Assembly: GCA_013287135.1 (NCBI GenBank)
Contig: JABDEK010000031.1
Location: forward strand, 1 to 42,287
DNA: 42,287 nucleotides
Source: Acidobacteriota bacterium
GTDB taxonomy: Bacteria > Acidobacteriota > Terriglobia > Acidiferrales > UBA7541
Direction: 5' to 3'
Below, piece by piece: positions 18,498 through 26,657 of this stretch. The notes under the pieces were generated by a model that ran no database searches, was not told where the DNA came from, and saw only the letters and a list, made by a program, of their open reading frames with translations. A program made the position numbers and the translations under genes. Every line of letters begins with the position of its first letter. Position 1 is the stretch's first letter.

Positions 18498-18537
18498 TTC
18501 ACTCGTGAAGTCGCGATTATGGAACATTTGTTTCACA
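18498..18537. promoter_or_regulatory. Operator-like dyads upstream of the VanX-fusion gene
   Basis: TGGAA-CATTTG-TTTCA (18520-18535) matches the TGAAA-N6-TTTCA dyads at the other two units with one mismatch in the left arm. It contains CATTTGTTTCACA (18525-18537), identical to 3659-3671. A second dyad, TTCAC-TC-GTGAA, lies at 18498-18509. Both sit in the 203-bp gap between permease and fusion genes, upstream of the candidate promoter. The probable ligand is the RpiR-type regulator; inferred only. Confidence 0.5.
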
Positions 18538-18569
18538 GCTTTCAACCCGCGCGACGTGTCTCCCTCGAG

Positions 18570-19952
18570 CTAGTGTTGATCAGGAGAGCTGAACGCGCTA
18601 ACAACATTATCGCTGGGAGCAGTAGCGACAGTTATCGCATAGATGGGTAGTCCAGAAAGAATGAGCCCGATACCGTAGAGTGCGTGCAGCGGTGAAGATA
18701 TGACAGCGCTTAATGTAATTCCGAATGCGGCCAGTACGAATAAAACGGGAAGCCAGGGATATCCAGGTGCCAAGAAGGGGCGGGGCAAGTCCGGGCGCCG
18801 GATGCGCATCACAATTACAGCAGCGACAGCCAGTCCGTAAAATATCCACGCGGTGAAAATTACATAAGTGAAAAGCTCTTGAAACGTCCCCAACAGCGTT
18901 AGACACGCGGCCCACAGCCCTTGGATGACTATGGCCAAGACCGGCGCGCGAAATCGTGAACTCAATGTCCCGAAACCGTGAAAGAAGAGCCCTTCTCTGG
19001 CCATGGCGTAATATACGCGAGGTCCGGTTAGGGTCATTCCGTTCGTTGCTCCAACAATCGAAACAAGGATCAACACCGATACAAAAATTGCCGCCGTGGG
19101 ACCTAGTGCTGAGCTGACCGCCGTGGCCGCCACTCGCTCGGTATTCTGAATCTGATGTGGGGTCAGAACACAGTAGTAGGCAACATTTGTGCTGATGTAA
19201 GTGACAACTACGAGCAGCGTGCCGTAGAAAAGTCCTCGCGGCAAATCTCGTTGGGCATTTTTGAATTCACCGGCCGTAAAGGAGAGAACGTGCCATCCTT
19301 CATAGGCCCAGAGAACTGCCACCAGCGCAATTCCAAAATGCGCGGGCTGCAATTTAAAAGGCGACGCCGGCAGAAATGCCGCCGCCAGCAGCCGGCGGTG
19401 TCCCCACAGAAATAAAATGCCAATCATTAGGGCCAAACCGCCAAATTTCGCAAGCGTCAGTAAGTTTTGTGCTCCCTTGCCCGACCGTACCCCGAAGCAA
19501 TTCACGACGGTAAGCGCGAGAATACAAATGATCCCGGCGGCTTTTTGTTGGAATACGGTGAGCGGAAACACCTGCGCCAGGTAAATCCGAAAGGCGACCG
19601 CCAGCGTGGCAATGCTCCCGGAATGAATGAGCGTCAGCAGGCCCCAGCCATACAAGAAGCCAATCGGCCTCCCATAAGCGTGGCGCAGGTACACATACAG
19701 GCCGCCCGCGCCCGGAAATGCGGCTCCCAGTTCTCCTAGTGCCAGCGCGCCAAATAAACTTAGAACTCCGCCCACAACCCACACGAGGAGCACGGCACTA
19801 AACGATGAGAGTTGATTTGCAACGCTATACGGGATCAGGAAAATGCCCGATCCGATTACGGTACCTGCCACGATGGCCGTGGCGTCGCGCAAACTCAACT
19901 CGTGAAGTAGCGTTTTAGAAGCGAGAGGCGAGCCGTTGGGAGAGTCAGCCAT
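18570..19952 (-). CDS. APC-family amino acid permease
   Basis: A 460-residue integral membrane transporter of the amino acid-polyamine-organocation superfamily. The hallmark first helix reads ATAIVAGTVIGSGIFLIPYSVA (residues 24-45), and about twelve hydrophobic helices follow. Motifs such as GGLYVYLRHAYGRPIGFLYGW and WAYEGWHVLSFTAGEFKNA fit the APC/LAT-like branch. It should import amino acids across the inner membrane; specificity is unknown. ATG 19952 begins only nine bases after the rpiR stop codon, so the two genes are certainly in one operon. Its place next to peptidases suggests uptake of the amino acids they release. Confidence 0.92.
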   Translation of the reverse strand: MADSPNGSPLASKTLLHELSLRDATAIVAGTVIGSGIFLIPYSVANQLSSFSAVLLVWVVGGVLSLFGALALGELGAAFPGAGGLYVYLRHAYGRPIGFLYGWGLLTLIHSGSIATLAVAFRIYLAQVFPLTVFQQKAAGIICILALTVVNCFGVRSGKGAQNLLTLAKFGGLALMIGILFLWGHRRLLAAAFLPASPFKLQPAHFGIALVAVLWAYEGWHVLSFTAGEFKNAQRDLPRGLFYGTLLVVVTYISTNVAYYCVLTPHQIQNTERVAATAVSSALGPTAAIFVSVLILVSIVGATNGMTLTGPRVYYAMAREGLFFHGFGTLSSRFRAPVLAIVIQGLWAACLTLLGTFQELFTYVIFTAWIFYGLAVAAVIVMRIRRPDLPRPFLAPGYPWLPVLFVLAAFGITLSAVISSPLHALYGIGLILSGLPIYAITVATAPSDNVVSAFSSPDQH

Positions 19953-19961
19953 GAACTTTAG

Positions 19962-20840
19962 TTAGGTCTGATACCAGCGGAAACCCAGGCGTTGTTCCTT
20001 GTCCGCTTCGCGCATGAGAGCCAATGTTCGCGATCGGCGGTAGTTTGCACAGGCGACCAGGATGACGTTCAGAAGAGCCATTGGCGCCGAATAGGAAGCA
20101 CCGAACGACGTTGTTTCAACGGAAGCTAAAAAGGATTCGTCGCAAAAACGAGCCACAGGTGAAATGAAAGTATCGGTGATTCCCACACAATAAGCTTTTT
20201 GCGCTTTCGCTTGCTGGATTCCTTCCACTGTTTGACGCAGCCCCCGGCGAAAGCTGAGAGCGAAGACCAGGTCGCGACGGCCAAGCATTCTGACCAAATG
20301 CGCTGTGCGGCCAGGCGTGGTAGCGGTGAGTACCGTGAAACCAAGAAGTGCGAGGTGGTATTCGAAATAGGTCACCAGCGAAGAAGCCAAGTCTCCGCCG
20401 ATGAGCAGGATGCGATTGGCTTTATATACTCTGCGCGTCAATTTCTCGATGCGCGCGTACTCCAGGCTGTTCCGTAACCCTTGCAAATTCTTTGAATCCT
20501 GCTCGAGCGATTTACGCGCATACGACGGTATATTTCCATCGTGCGTGGAGCCCGATCGCATCAGGTCGAAAGAAGTTGCGTGAGCTATCGACAGGTCATG
20601 CAAGAATTTCTGGAAGTCCCGATAACTCGGAAAGCCCATGCGCCGGACGATCCGCACGGTCGTAGCGGGATCGGAGTTCAACTTATCGGCCATGCTTCGC
20701 ACACTTAGCAGAACGAACTCGCGTGGATTCTCCAGAACGGGCCGGATGACCTCCTGGCGCTTCCTGGTGAGTCTCCCGATCAGTTCACCAAGGCTTGCTC
20801 GCGGAACTCTGCCTTTGTTAGCTGAAGTTGCTTTCGGCAT
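19962..20840 (-). CDS. RpiR/MurR-family transcriptional regulator
   Basis: A 292-residue regulator. Residues about 13-90 form the RpiR-type helix-turn-helix domain (VRSMADKLNSDPATTVRIVRRMGFPSYRDFQKFL). Residues about 125-260 form a SIS sugar-isomerase fold (RILLIGGDLASSLVTYFEYHLALLGF). SIS domains of this family bind phosphosugars; MurR, for instance, senses N-acetylmuramate 6-phosphate. However, the loop here reads DLVFALSFRRGLRQTV instead of the usual phosphosugar-binding SxSG-type stretch, so the effector may differ. It is divergent from the S9 peptidase gene and precedes the permease gene by nine bases. It is the natural candidate for the repressor acting on the shared TGAAA-N6-TTTCA dyads in this locus. 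Confidence 0.92.
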   Translation of the reverse strand: MPKATSANKGRVPRASLGELIGRLTRKRQEVIRPVLENPREFVLLSVRSMADKLNSDPATTVRIVRRMGFPSYRDFQKFLHDLSIAHATSFDLMRSGSTHDGNIPSYARKSLEQDSKNLQGLRNSLEYARIEKLTRRVYKANRILLIGGDLASSLVTYFEYHLALLGFTVLTATTPGRTAHLVRMLGRRDLVFALSFRRGLRQTVEGIQQAKAQKAYCVGITDTFISPVARFCDESFLASVETTSFGASYSAPMALLNVILVACANYRRSRTLALMREADKEQRLGFRWYQT

Positions 20841-20938
20841 CTTGGCAAAGCATTGACCAAGTTCCTTGGGATGTCAAGGCAGGTTTATCTAAATCTTCGA
20901 GCGTGCAAATAGGGCATTTCATAATATTGCATCACCTG

Positions 20939-21008
20939 TTTCACATAGGAAGAAGTGTAATACGGCGTGGCAAAACAGCTTGACAAATTGGCAGCGCGCA
21001 AATAGATT
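20939..21008 (+). promoter_or_regulatory. Promoter module of the S9 peptidase unit
   Basis: TTGACA (20980-20985), 17 bases, TAGATT (21003-21008). TTTCAC at 20939-20944 lies exactly 41 bp before the -35, as at the TonB receptor promoter (3665 versus 3706). The 17 bases at 20972-20988 are identical to 3698-3714. Transcription should start near 21015, inside the in-frame extension upstream of ATG 21139, which argues for the shorter protein. Confidence 0.75.
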
Positions 21009-21037
21009 GCAGCTAATTCTCATTGACATTTTCATTA

Positions 21038-21053
21038 TGAAACGTTCATTTCG
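21038..21053. promoter_or_regulatory. Putative RpiR operator, TGAAA-N6-TTTCG
   Basis: TGAAA-CGTTCA-TTTCG lies 58 bp after the start of the -35, the same offset as the perfect dyad at 3764-3779. One arm base differs from a perfect palindrome. Its position just downstream of the predicted transcription start suggests repression. Confidence 0.55.
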
Positions 21054-21138
21054 CAGCTTTAGTGGAGTTCTTAGCCTGTGTCGGGATGATGAGAAGTCGC
21101 TAGCGTTCCGAATTTTGCATTTGGAGACCTTCATCACC

Positions 21139-23262
21139 ATGACGATAAGAATCTGGCGGCTGGGCGCTCTTTCATCGCTCCTTGCTTTTGGTATATGCAT
21201 GACGGCGATTCCACTGCTGGCTCAGGATCGATCCTTCACAATCGATCAGGTACTGAGCGCGCCTTTCCCAACGGATATGGTCGCCGCTCCCTCTCACCGC
21301 AGGATTGCGTGGGTTTTTACTGCACGCGGCAGCCGGAACATATGGATCGCCGAACCTTCCTCGAATGGAGCCTACAAGGCCCGCGCGCTAACTTCCTATA
21401 AAGGAGACGACGGAGAATCTCTTGCCGAATTGGCATGGAGTGCCGACGGAGAGTCGCTGGTTTACGTTCGTGGAGGAGACCTGGAGGAAGGCGGTCCCGA
21501 TATCAATGCTCTCAGTCTGCCTCAAGGCGCCCCTCCGAAAGAAATCTTCGTTATCTCGATAAATAATGGGACTCCGCGAATGCTCGCTGAGGGCGACTCG
21601 CCTACGGTTTCTCCGAAAGGAGACGCCGTAGCCTATCTGCATCAAAAACAAATATGGCTCGTACCCCTAGATGGAAGTAAAAAGCCGGAATCTTTAGTGT
21701 CTTCGCGCGGTAGCATCGACTCATTGCGTTGGTCTCCGGATGGTTTGCAGATGGCATTCGTCAGTGAACGTGGTAGCCACGCGATCGTCGGAATTTACGA
21801 TCTAAGTAAAAAATCGATCGGTTGGCTGGCTCCTAGTGTGGACCGGGATATCGATCCGGAATGGTCGCTCGACGGCAAACAAATTGCATTTATTCGCATT
21901 CCCGCACACCAACCAGACGATTTCTTTTGGCAGCGCAGCGGCCAGCCCTGGTCGATCTGGATTGCGGACCCGGCCAACGGTCGAGGCCATGTTTTATGGA
22001 AGGCCGATGAAGGAACGGGGAGCTTGTTTCATGAAGTTGCCACTGAACGCCAATTGTTTTGGGGCGCTGATGACCGCATTGTGTTCCCCTGGGAGCGCAC
22101 CGGCTGGCTTCATCTGTATAGCATTTCGGTGAATGGCGGAAGGCCGGAACTTCTCACGCCCGGAGATTTTGAAGTCTTCGAAACGACGCTAAGTCCTGAT
22201 CGAAAGGAAGTGATCTACTCCTCGAATCAAAATGATATTGATCGACGGCATGTTTGGAAAGTTTCAGTCAATGGTGGCCCCCCTTCGGAGTCGACTCCCG
22301 GAGAAGGGCTGGACTCCTACCCAGTGGTCGCGAGCGATGGGAAAGCGGTTGTCACGCTGCATTCGGATGCGAAAAATCCTCTGCTGCCGTCGGTGGTGAC
22401 CTCGACTGGTGCGCCGCAAATTCTCGCGGCGGAAGCCATTCCGAGCGATTTTCCGGCGTCGAAGATAGTCGCACCGCAGCAAGTAATTTTTCCGGCAGCC
22501 GACGGTCTGATGATCCACGGTCAATTGTTTTTGCCACCCAATCCATCCGCAAACGTACGGCATCCAGCTATTGTTTTTTTTCACGGCGGACCGATTCGCC
22601 AAATGCTACTTGGCTGGCATCCGATGGACTTTTACTCCAACGCCTACGCGATGAATGAATACCTCGCTAACAAAGGGTATGTGGTGCTCTCGGTGAATTA
22701 TCGGGGCGGCATTGGTTATGGGTTGAATTTTCGAGTGCCGCCAAACTTTGGACCCACGGGTTCAAGCGAAGTAAACGACATTGAAGGCGCAGGTTTATAC
22801 CTCCGCAACCGGGCAGATGTGGATTCCAAACGGATCGGAGTTTGGGGCGGTAGCTATGGCGGGTTAATGACTGCCTTGGCTCTAGCGCGCAATTCCGATA
22901 TTTTCATCGGCGGAGTTGACTACGCCGGCGTTCACGATTGGAGCACTCTCCTGCCGTTTCTCAAGGCGCCCGGCGCGCCTCCCGAGGCCGCACGCGTCGC
23001 TTGGGAATCTTCTCCCCTTTCCTCCATGAAAACGTGGCGCTCCCCAGTGCTGGTTATTCAAGGAGACGACGACCGCAACGTAGAATTCTCTCAGTCAGTG
23101 CAGCTCATAGAGAGCTTGCGTAAGCAAGGTGTGGAATTCGAGCAGATCGTCATCCCCGACGAGGTGCACGGCTTGATTCTTTATCGCAACCTGCTCACTT
23201 TCTTTGAGGCAACAGATGATTTCTTCGACCGCCATCTTATTCACAATCAGGAGCAGAAATGA
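21139..23262 (+). CDS. S9 prolyl-oligopeptidase-family peptidase (acylaminoacyl/dipeptidyl peptidase-like)
   Basis: A 707-residue exported peptidase. The signal peptide is MTIRIWRLGALSSLLAFGIC and onward to about residue 29 (LLAQ). Residues 35-440 form a beta-propeller with PD40/WD40-like repeats (LRWSPDGLQMAFVSERG, PEWSLDGKQIAFIRIP). The C-terminal alpha/beta hydrolase carries S572 in GGSYGG, D645 in GDDDRNV and H677 in EVHGL. Family members remove acyl-amino acids or dipeptides from oligopeptides. ATG 21139 is chosen over an in-frame start at 20980 because the promoter lies between them and the signal peptide begins here; GGAGA is 11 bases upstream. It overlaps the next gene by four bases (ATGA), so translation is coupled. 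Confidence 0.92.
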   Translation: MTIRIWRLGALSSLLAFGICMTAIPLLAQDRSFTIDQVLSAPFPTDMVAAPSHRRIAWVFTARGSRNIWIAEPSSNGAYKARALTSYKGDDGESLAELAWSADGESLVYVRGGDLEEGGPDINALSLPQGAPPKEIFVISINNGTPRMLAEGDSPTVSPKGDAVAYLHQKQIWLVPLDGSKKPESLVSSRGSIDSLRWSPDGLQMAFVSERGSHAIVGIYDLSKKSIGWLAPSVDRDIDPEWSLDGKQIAFIRIPAHQPDDFFWQRSGQPWSIWIADPANGRGHVLWKADEGTGSLFHEVATERQLFWGADDRIVFPWERTGWLHLYSISVNGGRPELLTPGDFEVFETTLSPDRKEVIYSSNQNDIDRRHVWKVSVNGGPPSESTPGEGLDSYPVVASDGKAVVTLHSDAKNPLLPSVVTSTGAPQILAAEAIPSDFPASKIVAPQQVIFPAADGLMIHGQLFLPPNPSANVRHPAIVFFHGGPIRQMLLGWHPMDFYSNAYAMNEYLANKGYVVLSVNYRGGIGYGLNFRVPPNFGPTGSSEVNDIEGAGLYLRNRADVDSKRIGVWGGSYGGLMTALALARNSDIFIGGVDYAGVHDWSTLLPFLKAPGAPPEAARVAWESSPLSSMKTWRSPVLVIQGDDDRNVEFSQSVQLIESLRKQGVEFEQIVIPDEVHGLILYRNLLTFFEATDDFFDRHLIHNQEQK

Positions 23263-24782
23263 AAAAGGGTTCATGCCGCTTGCGAGTGCTGTTGGTCATC
23301 GTTTTCCTTTTTGGATTAGCAACAGCGTGTCCCGCACAGGAAAAAACAGATTGGTCATCATTCGATGCCTCCATCAATTCGTCGATGAAGGAATGGAAGG
23401 TACCCGGCGCAGCGGTGGCCATTGTGCATGACCAGTCGGTTGTTTACTTGAAAGGGTTCGGCGTCCGTGAGATAGGCAAGAGCGATCCGGTCACGCCCGA
23501 CACGCTGTTCGACATTGGATCGTGCACCAAAGCGTTTACCTCGGCGGCGATTGCCATTCTGGTGGACGAAGGAAAAATGCAGTGGGATGGGAAGGTAAAT
23601 GAGTACATTCCGTTTTTTCACCTTCACGACTCACTCGCTGATGAAAATGTTACCATCCGCGACCTTCTCACTCATCGCACTGGCGTACCGGCTACCGACT
23701 TGCTTTGGTACGTTTATCCGGAGGCCTCGCGCGAACAGCTGATTCGCCGATTGGCCGAGGCTCAACCGAACTCCGGTTTTCGCACAAAGTTTCAATACCA
23801 AAATATGATGTATGTTGCAGCAGGTTATGCAGTTGGGCAAGTCACGCACAGCACTTGGGATGATTTCGTTCGCACCAGGATTTTCCAGCCGCTGGGTATG
23901 AACGAGTCAGACACCAGCTCTATCGACGCGGAAAAATCTTCCGACCACGCCTCGCCACACGAACAGAATCCGGATGGCACGGTGAAGGTCATCCCATGGC
24001 ACAACATTGATAACGCGGGCCCGGCCGGTTCGATAAATTCAAGCGCTCGGGATATGGCCAAATGGATGACGCTCCAGCTCAATGACGGCATGTATGACGG
24101 CAAGCAGCTGATTTCCAAAAAAAATGTACGCGAGATGCAGACTCCACAAATGGTAATCGGTCCTGATGGCGAAATCCCAAAGGTATTTTTCCCTGATTCG
24201 ACGCAACTCAGCTATGGTCTGGGCTGGTTTGTGCAGCAGTATCGCGGCCACCAATTGATTCTTCACGCCGGGGACATTGACGGATTTTCAACCATGGTGG
24301 TCCTGATCCCCGAGATTCACACGTCCTATTTCGTGGTGATCAATTTGGGCAGCTTCGACCGCCAGGTGCTGAGCTATCAGATCGCCGACCGTTTGCTGGG
24401 CCTACCCGATGCGGGATGGGATGCCCACTTCAAAAAACTTGAGGCGGACTTTAAAACCGAAGAACAATCTCAGGAAAAAACTTGGGAGTCAAAGCGAACG
24501 CCTGGTACGCATCCTTCGCGCGCTCTCCCAGCCTACGTCGGAACCTACCAGAATTCGGAATATGGCGAGGCCGAGATCGTTTTGGAAAATCAAAAGCTGG
24601 CCCTTCATTTTCATTCCATCAAAACGGACCTCGATCATTTCCAGTACGACACATTTGTGGTGAAGTTTGGCGGAAAGACGCGGTTGACATTTTGCCTGGA
24701 CGATGAAGGGAACGTCGCTTCATTTACGGTCGACGACCTGGAATTCAAGAGAGCACCGGAGCCAGCCCCCTCGAAGAAATGA
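23259..24782 (+). CDS. Serine hydrolase, beta-lactamase/DD-peptidase fold, with DUF3471-like C-terminus
   Basis: A 507-residue exported hydrolase (signal segment to about residue 27, ACPAQ). The motifs are S88-C-T-K91, Y180-Q-N182 and H336-A-G338. Residues 410-500 form a beta-rich C-terminal domain of the DUF3471 type (YVGTYQNSEYGEAEIVLENQKL), which often accompanies this fold. Possible activities are D-aminopeptidase, DD-carboxypeptidase or esterase. AGGAG precedes the ATG, which overlaps the S9 peptidase stop codon as ATGA. It is followed at 59 bp by the N-acyl-D-amino-acid deacylase-like gene, with no clear promoter between, so all three genes are likely one operon. Confidence 0.9.
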   Translation: MKKGSCRLRVLLVIVFLFGLATACPAQEKTDWSSFDASINSSMKEWKVPGAAVAIVHDQSVVYLKGFGVREIGKSDPVTPDTLFDIGSCTKAFTSAAIAILVDEGKMQWDGKVNEYIPFFHLHDSLADENVTIRDLLTHRTGVPATDLLWYVYPEASREQLIRRLAEAQPNSGFRTKFQYQNMMYVAAGYAVGQVTHSTWDDFVRTRIFQPLGMNESDTSSIDAEKSSDHASPHEQNPDGTVKVIPWHNIDNAGPAGSINSSARDMAKWMTLQLNDGMYDGKQLISKKNVREMQTPQMVIGPDGEIPKVFFPDSTQLSYGLGWFVQQYRGHQLILHAGDIDGFSTMVVLIPEIHTSYFVVINLGSFDRQVLSYQIADRLLGLPDAGWDAHFKKLEADFKTEEQSQEKTWESKRTPGTHPSRALPAYVGTYQNSEYGEAEIVLENQKLALHFHSIKTDLDHFQYDTFVVKFGGKTRLTFCLDDEGNVASFTVDDLEFKRAPEPAPSKK

Positions 24783-24840
24783 GTGAGCGAGGATTGCAGC
24801 TTGACGTTTCGCTTGAGAGTATAGCCTTCACGGAGAGACG

Positions 24841-26565
24841 ATGAACAAGAGATGGTCCATTGCTGTCTCGGTATTTCTGATGGCTGTTGGAGGACTTTAC
24901 ACAGCGTCGCGAACGCGTGCGCTACCGAGCCAGCAGAACGCCGGCGAATATGATGTGATTATACGGAACGGCCATATTCTGGATGGCGCAGGCGGTCCAT
25001 GGTATTCCGCCGATATAGCAATAAGTAATGATCGCATCGCGGCAATTGGAAAGCTCGATAACGCACGCGCGAAGAGAGTTATCGATGCGACTGGAAGAAT
25101 AATTTCGCCGGGATTTATAGACATGCTCGGTCAGTCGGAAACGGCGCTGCTCATTGACAACCGTTCGCTGAGCAAGCTTTCTCAAGGAATTACAACGGAG
25201 ATTACCGGCGAAGGCGGATCAATCGCGCCGCAGAACGTCAAGACTCTGGGTCCCATGAAGCCCTTTCTCGATCAGTATCACCTTACGATCGATTGGACCA
25301 CGCTAGATGGCTACTTTCGCCGTCTGGAAAAATCCGGTACGCCACTCAATATCGGCACCTATGTAGGCGCGGCGCAGGTACGCGAAGCCGTCATTGGCGA
25401 TGATGACCGAGGCCCCACCCCAGCGGAACTTGAGCAGATGAAATCCATGGTTGCCGATGCTATGAAAGATGGCGCCCTCGGCGTCTCCACTGCGCTGATT
25501 TATCCTCCTGGGCATTACGCGAAGACAGATGAGCTGATCGCTCTAGCGAAAGTTGCCGGCCAATATGGCGGCATCTATGGGACACACATGCGTAGCGAAG
25601 GCGCCAGTGAAATGCAGGCGATCGATGAAGCGATCCGCATCGGACGCGAAGGCGGCTTGCCTGTCGAGATTTTCCATCTCAAGGTCATCGGCAAACCGCG
25701 ATGGGGTTCCATGCCGCGTGTTGTGGAAAAGATTGACGCAGTGCGGGAGTCTGGCCTCGATATTCGCGCGGACGCTTATCCTTGGGTCGCTGGCGGTACT
25801 GCTCTTGCTTCTTGTTTGCCGCCGTGGATGGCGGACGGAGGAGCTAGCAAATTCCTTGAACGATTGGCGGACCCGAAGATTCGCGAGCGTATCAAGAGCG
25901 AAATGGCCACAGACCACCAGGATTGGGAAAACCTCTATCTGGATAGCGGAGGAGGCACGGGAGTTCTCATCTCGGGAGTGGTTAATCCATCATTGAAGAA
26001 ATATGACGGGAAAACGGTGGCGGAAATGGCCAAGGCCGAACAGAAACCGGAGCTTGATGCTTTGTTCGATTTCATCCTCGCAGACAAGGCACAAACAGGC
26101 GCGCTTTATTTCATAGCCGGCGAGGATGACTTGCGATACGCGCTTAAACAGCCATGGACCTCGCTCTGTCTCGATGCTGGCGAACTTTCGCTAGACGGTC
26201 CTCTTTTTGAACCTCATACGCATCCGCGCGCTTTCGGAACAATGCCTCGTTTCCTCGGCCACTATGTACGTGACGAACATCTGCTGCCGCTTCCGGAAGC
26301 CATTCGAAAAATCACTTCGATGCCGGCGCAGCGCGAACATTTAACGAATCGGGGTCTAATCAAAATTGGTTTCTACGCGGATATTACAGTCTTTGATCCT
26401 GCGACCATTATCGATCGTGCAACGTACACTGAGCCTACGAAGATCTCAGAAGGTGTGGACTACGTATTCGTGAATGGCCAACTCGAATTCGACCACGGCA
26501 GGCTCACGGACGCAAAAACCGGTCGGGTTCTTCGCGGACCTGGATGGCAGGGAAGCGCTCAGTAG
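24841..26565 (+). CDS. N-acyl-D-amino-acid deacylase-family amidohydrolase, exported, altered metal site
   Basis: A 574-residue amidohydrolase (signal peptide to about residue 29) resembling D-aminoacylases over its full length: DVIIRNGHILDGAGGPWYSADIAI near the start, then THMRSEG (H249), IFHLKV (H279), and HPRAFGTMPRFLGHYVRD. D-aminoacylases free D-amino acids from N-acyl forms using zinc. Two metal-site motifs are changed. The usual HxH after PGFID reads D94-M-L-G-Q-S-E100, and the zinc-bridging Cys of the usual GNCG motif is replaced (G123-E-G-G126). The protein may use one metal or another ligand set, or have a changed reaction. GGAGAG is close to the ATG. It completes the S9 peptidase unit and complements the N-acylamino-acid racemase-like gene at 7390. 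Confidence 0.85.
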   Translation: MNKRWSIAVSVFLMAVGGLYTASRTRALPSQQNAGEYDVIIRNGHILDGAGGPWYSADIAISNDRIAAIGKLDNARAKRVIDATGRIISPGFIDMLGQSETALLIDNRSLSKLSQGITTEITGEGGSIAPQNVKTLGPMKPFLDQYHLTIDWTTLDGYFRRLEKSGTPLNIGTYVGAAQVREAVIGDDDRGPTPAELEQMKSMVADAMKDGALGVSTALIYPPGHYAKTDELIALAKVAGQYGGIYGTHMRSEGASEMQAIDEAIRIGREGGLPVEIFHLKVIGKPRWGSMPRVVEKIDAVRESGLDIRADAYPWVAGGTALASCLPPWMADGGASKFLERLADPKIRERIKSEMATDHQDWENLYLDSGGGTGVLISGVVNPSLKKYDGKTVAEMAKAEQKPELDALFDFILADKAQTGALYFIAGEDDLRYALKQPWTSLCLDAGELSLDGPLFEPHTHPRAFGTMPRFLGHYVRDEHLLPLPEAIRKITSMPAQREHLTNRGLIKIGFYADITVFDPATIIDRATYTEPTKISEGVDYVFVNGQLEFDHGRLTDAKTGRVLRGPGWQGSAQ

Positions 26566-26611
26566 AGATTCGTTTGCACAAGGTAGTAGATCGATGCTAA
26601 GCGATCCTTCA

Positions 26612-26640
26612 GGTGGGCTGCTTGCACGAAGTAGCCCACC
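26612..26640. terminator. Strong hairpin between convergent genes
   Basis: GGTGGGCT and AGCCCACC flank an inner CTT/AAG pairing, giving a 12-bp stem (one G-T pair) with a five-base loop. It lies between the stop at 26565 (plus) and the stop at 26658 (minus), so it can end transcription from both sides. No T-run follows on either strand. Confidence 0.65.
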
Positions 26641-26657
26641 CCGAGGGATTAAAATCA

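Noticed and set aside
24801..24824. TTGACG followed by AGTATAG before the deacylase-like gene, as a promoter
   Set aside because: The spacer would be about 13 bases, too short for a sigma70 promoter; the gene is more likely read through from the S9 peptidase unit.
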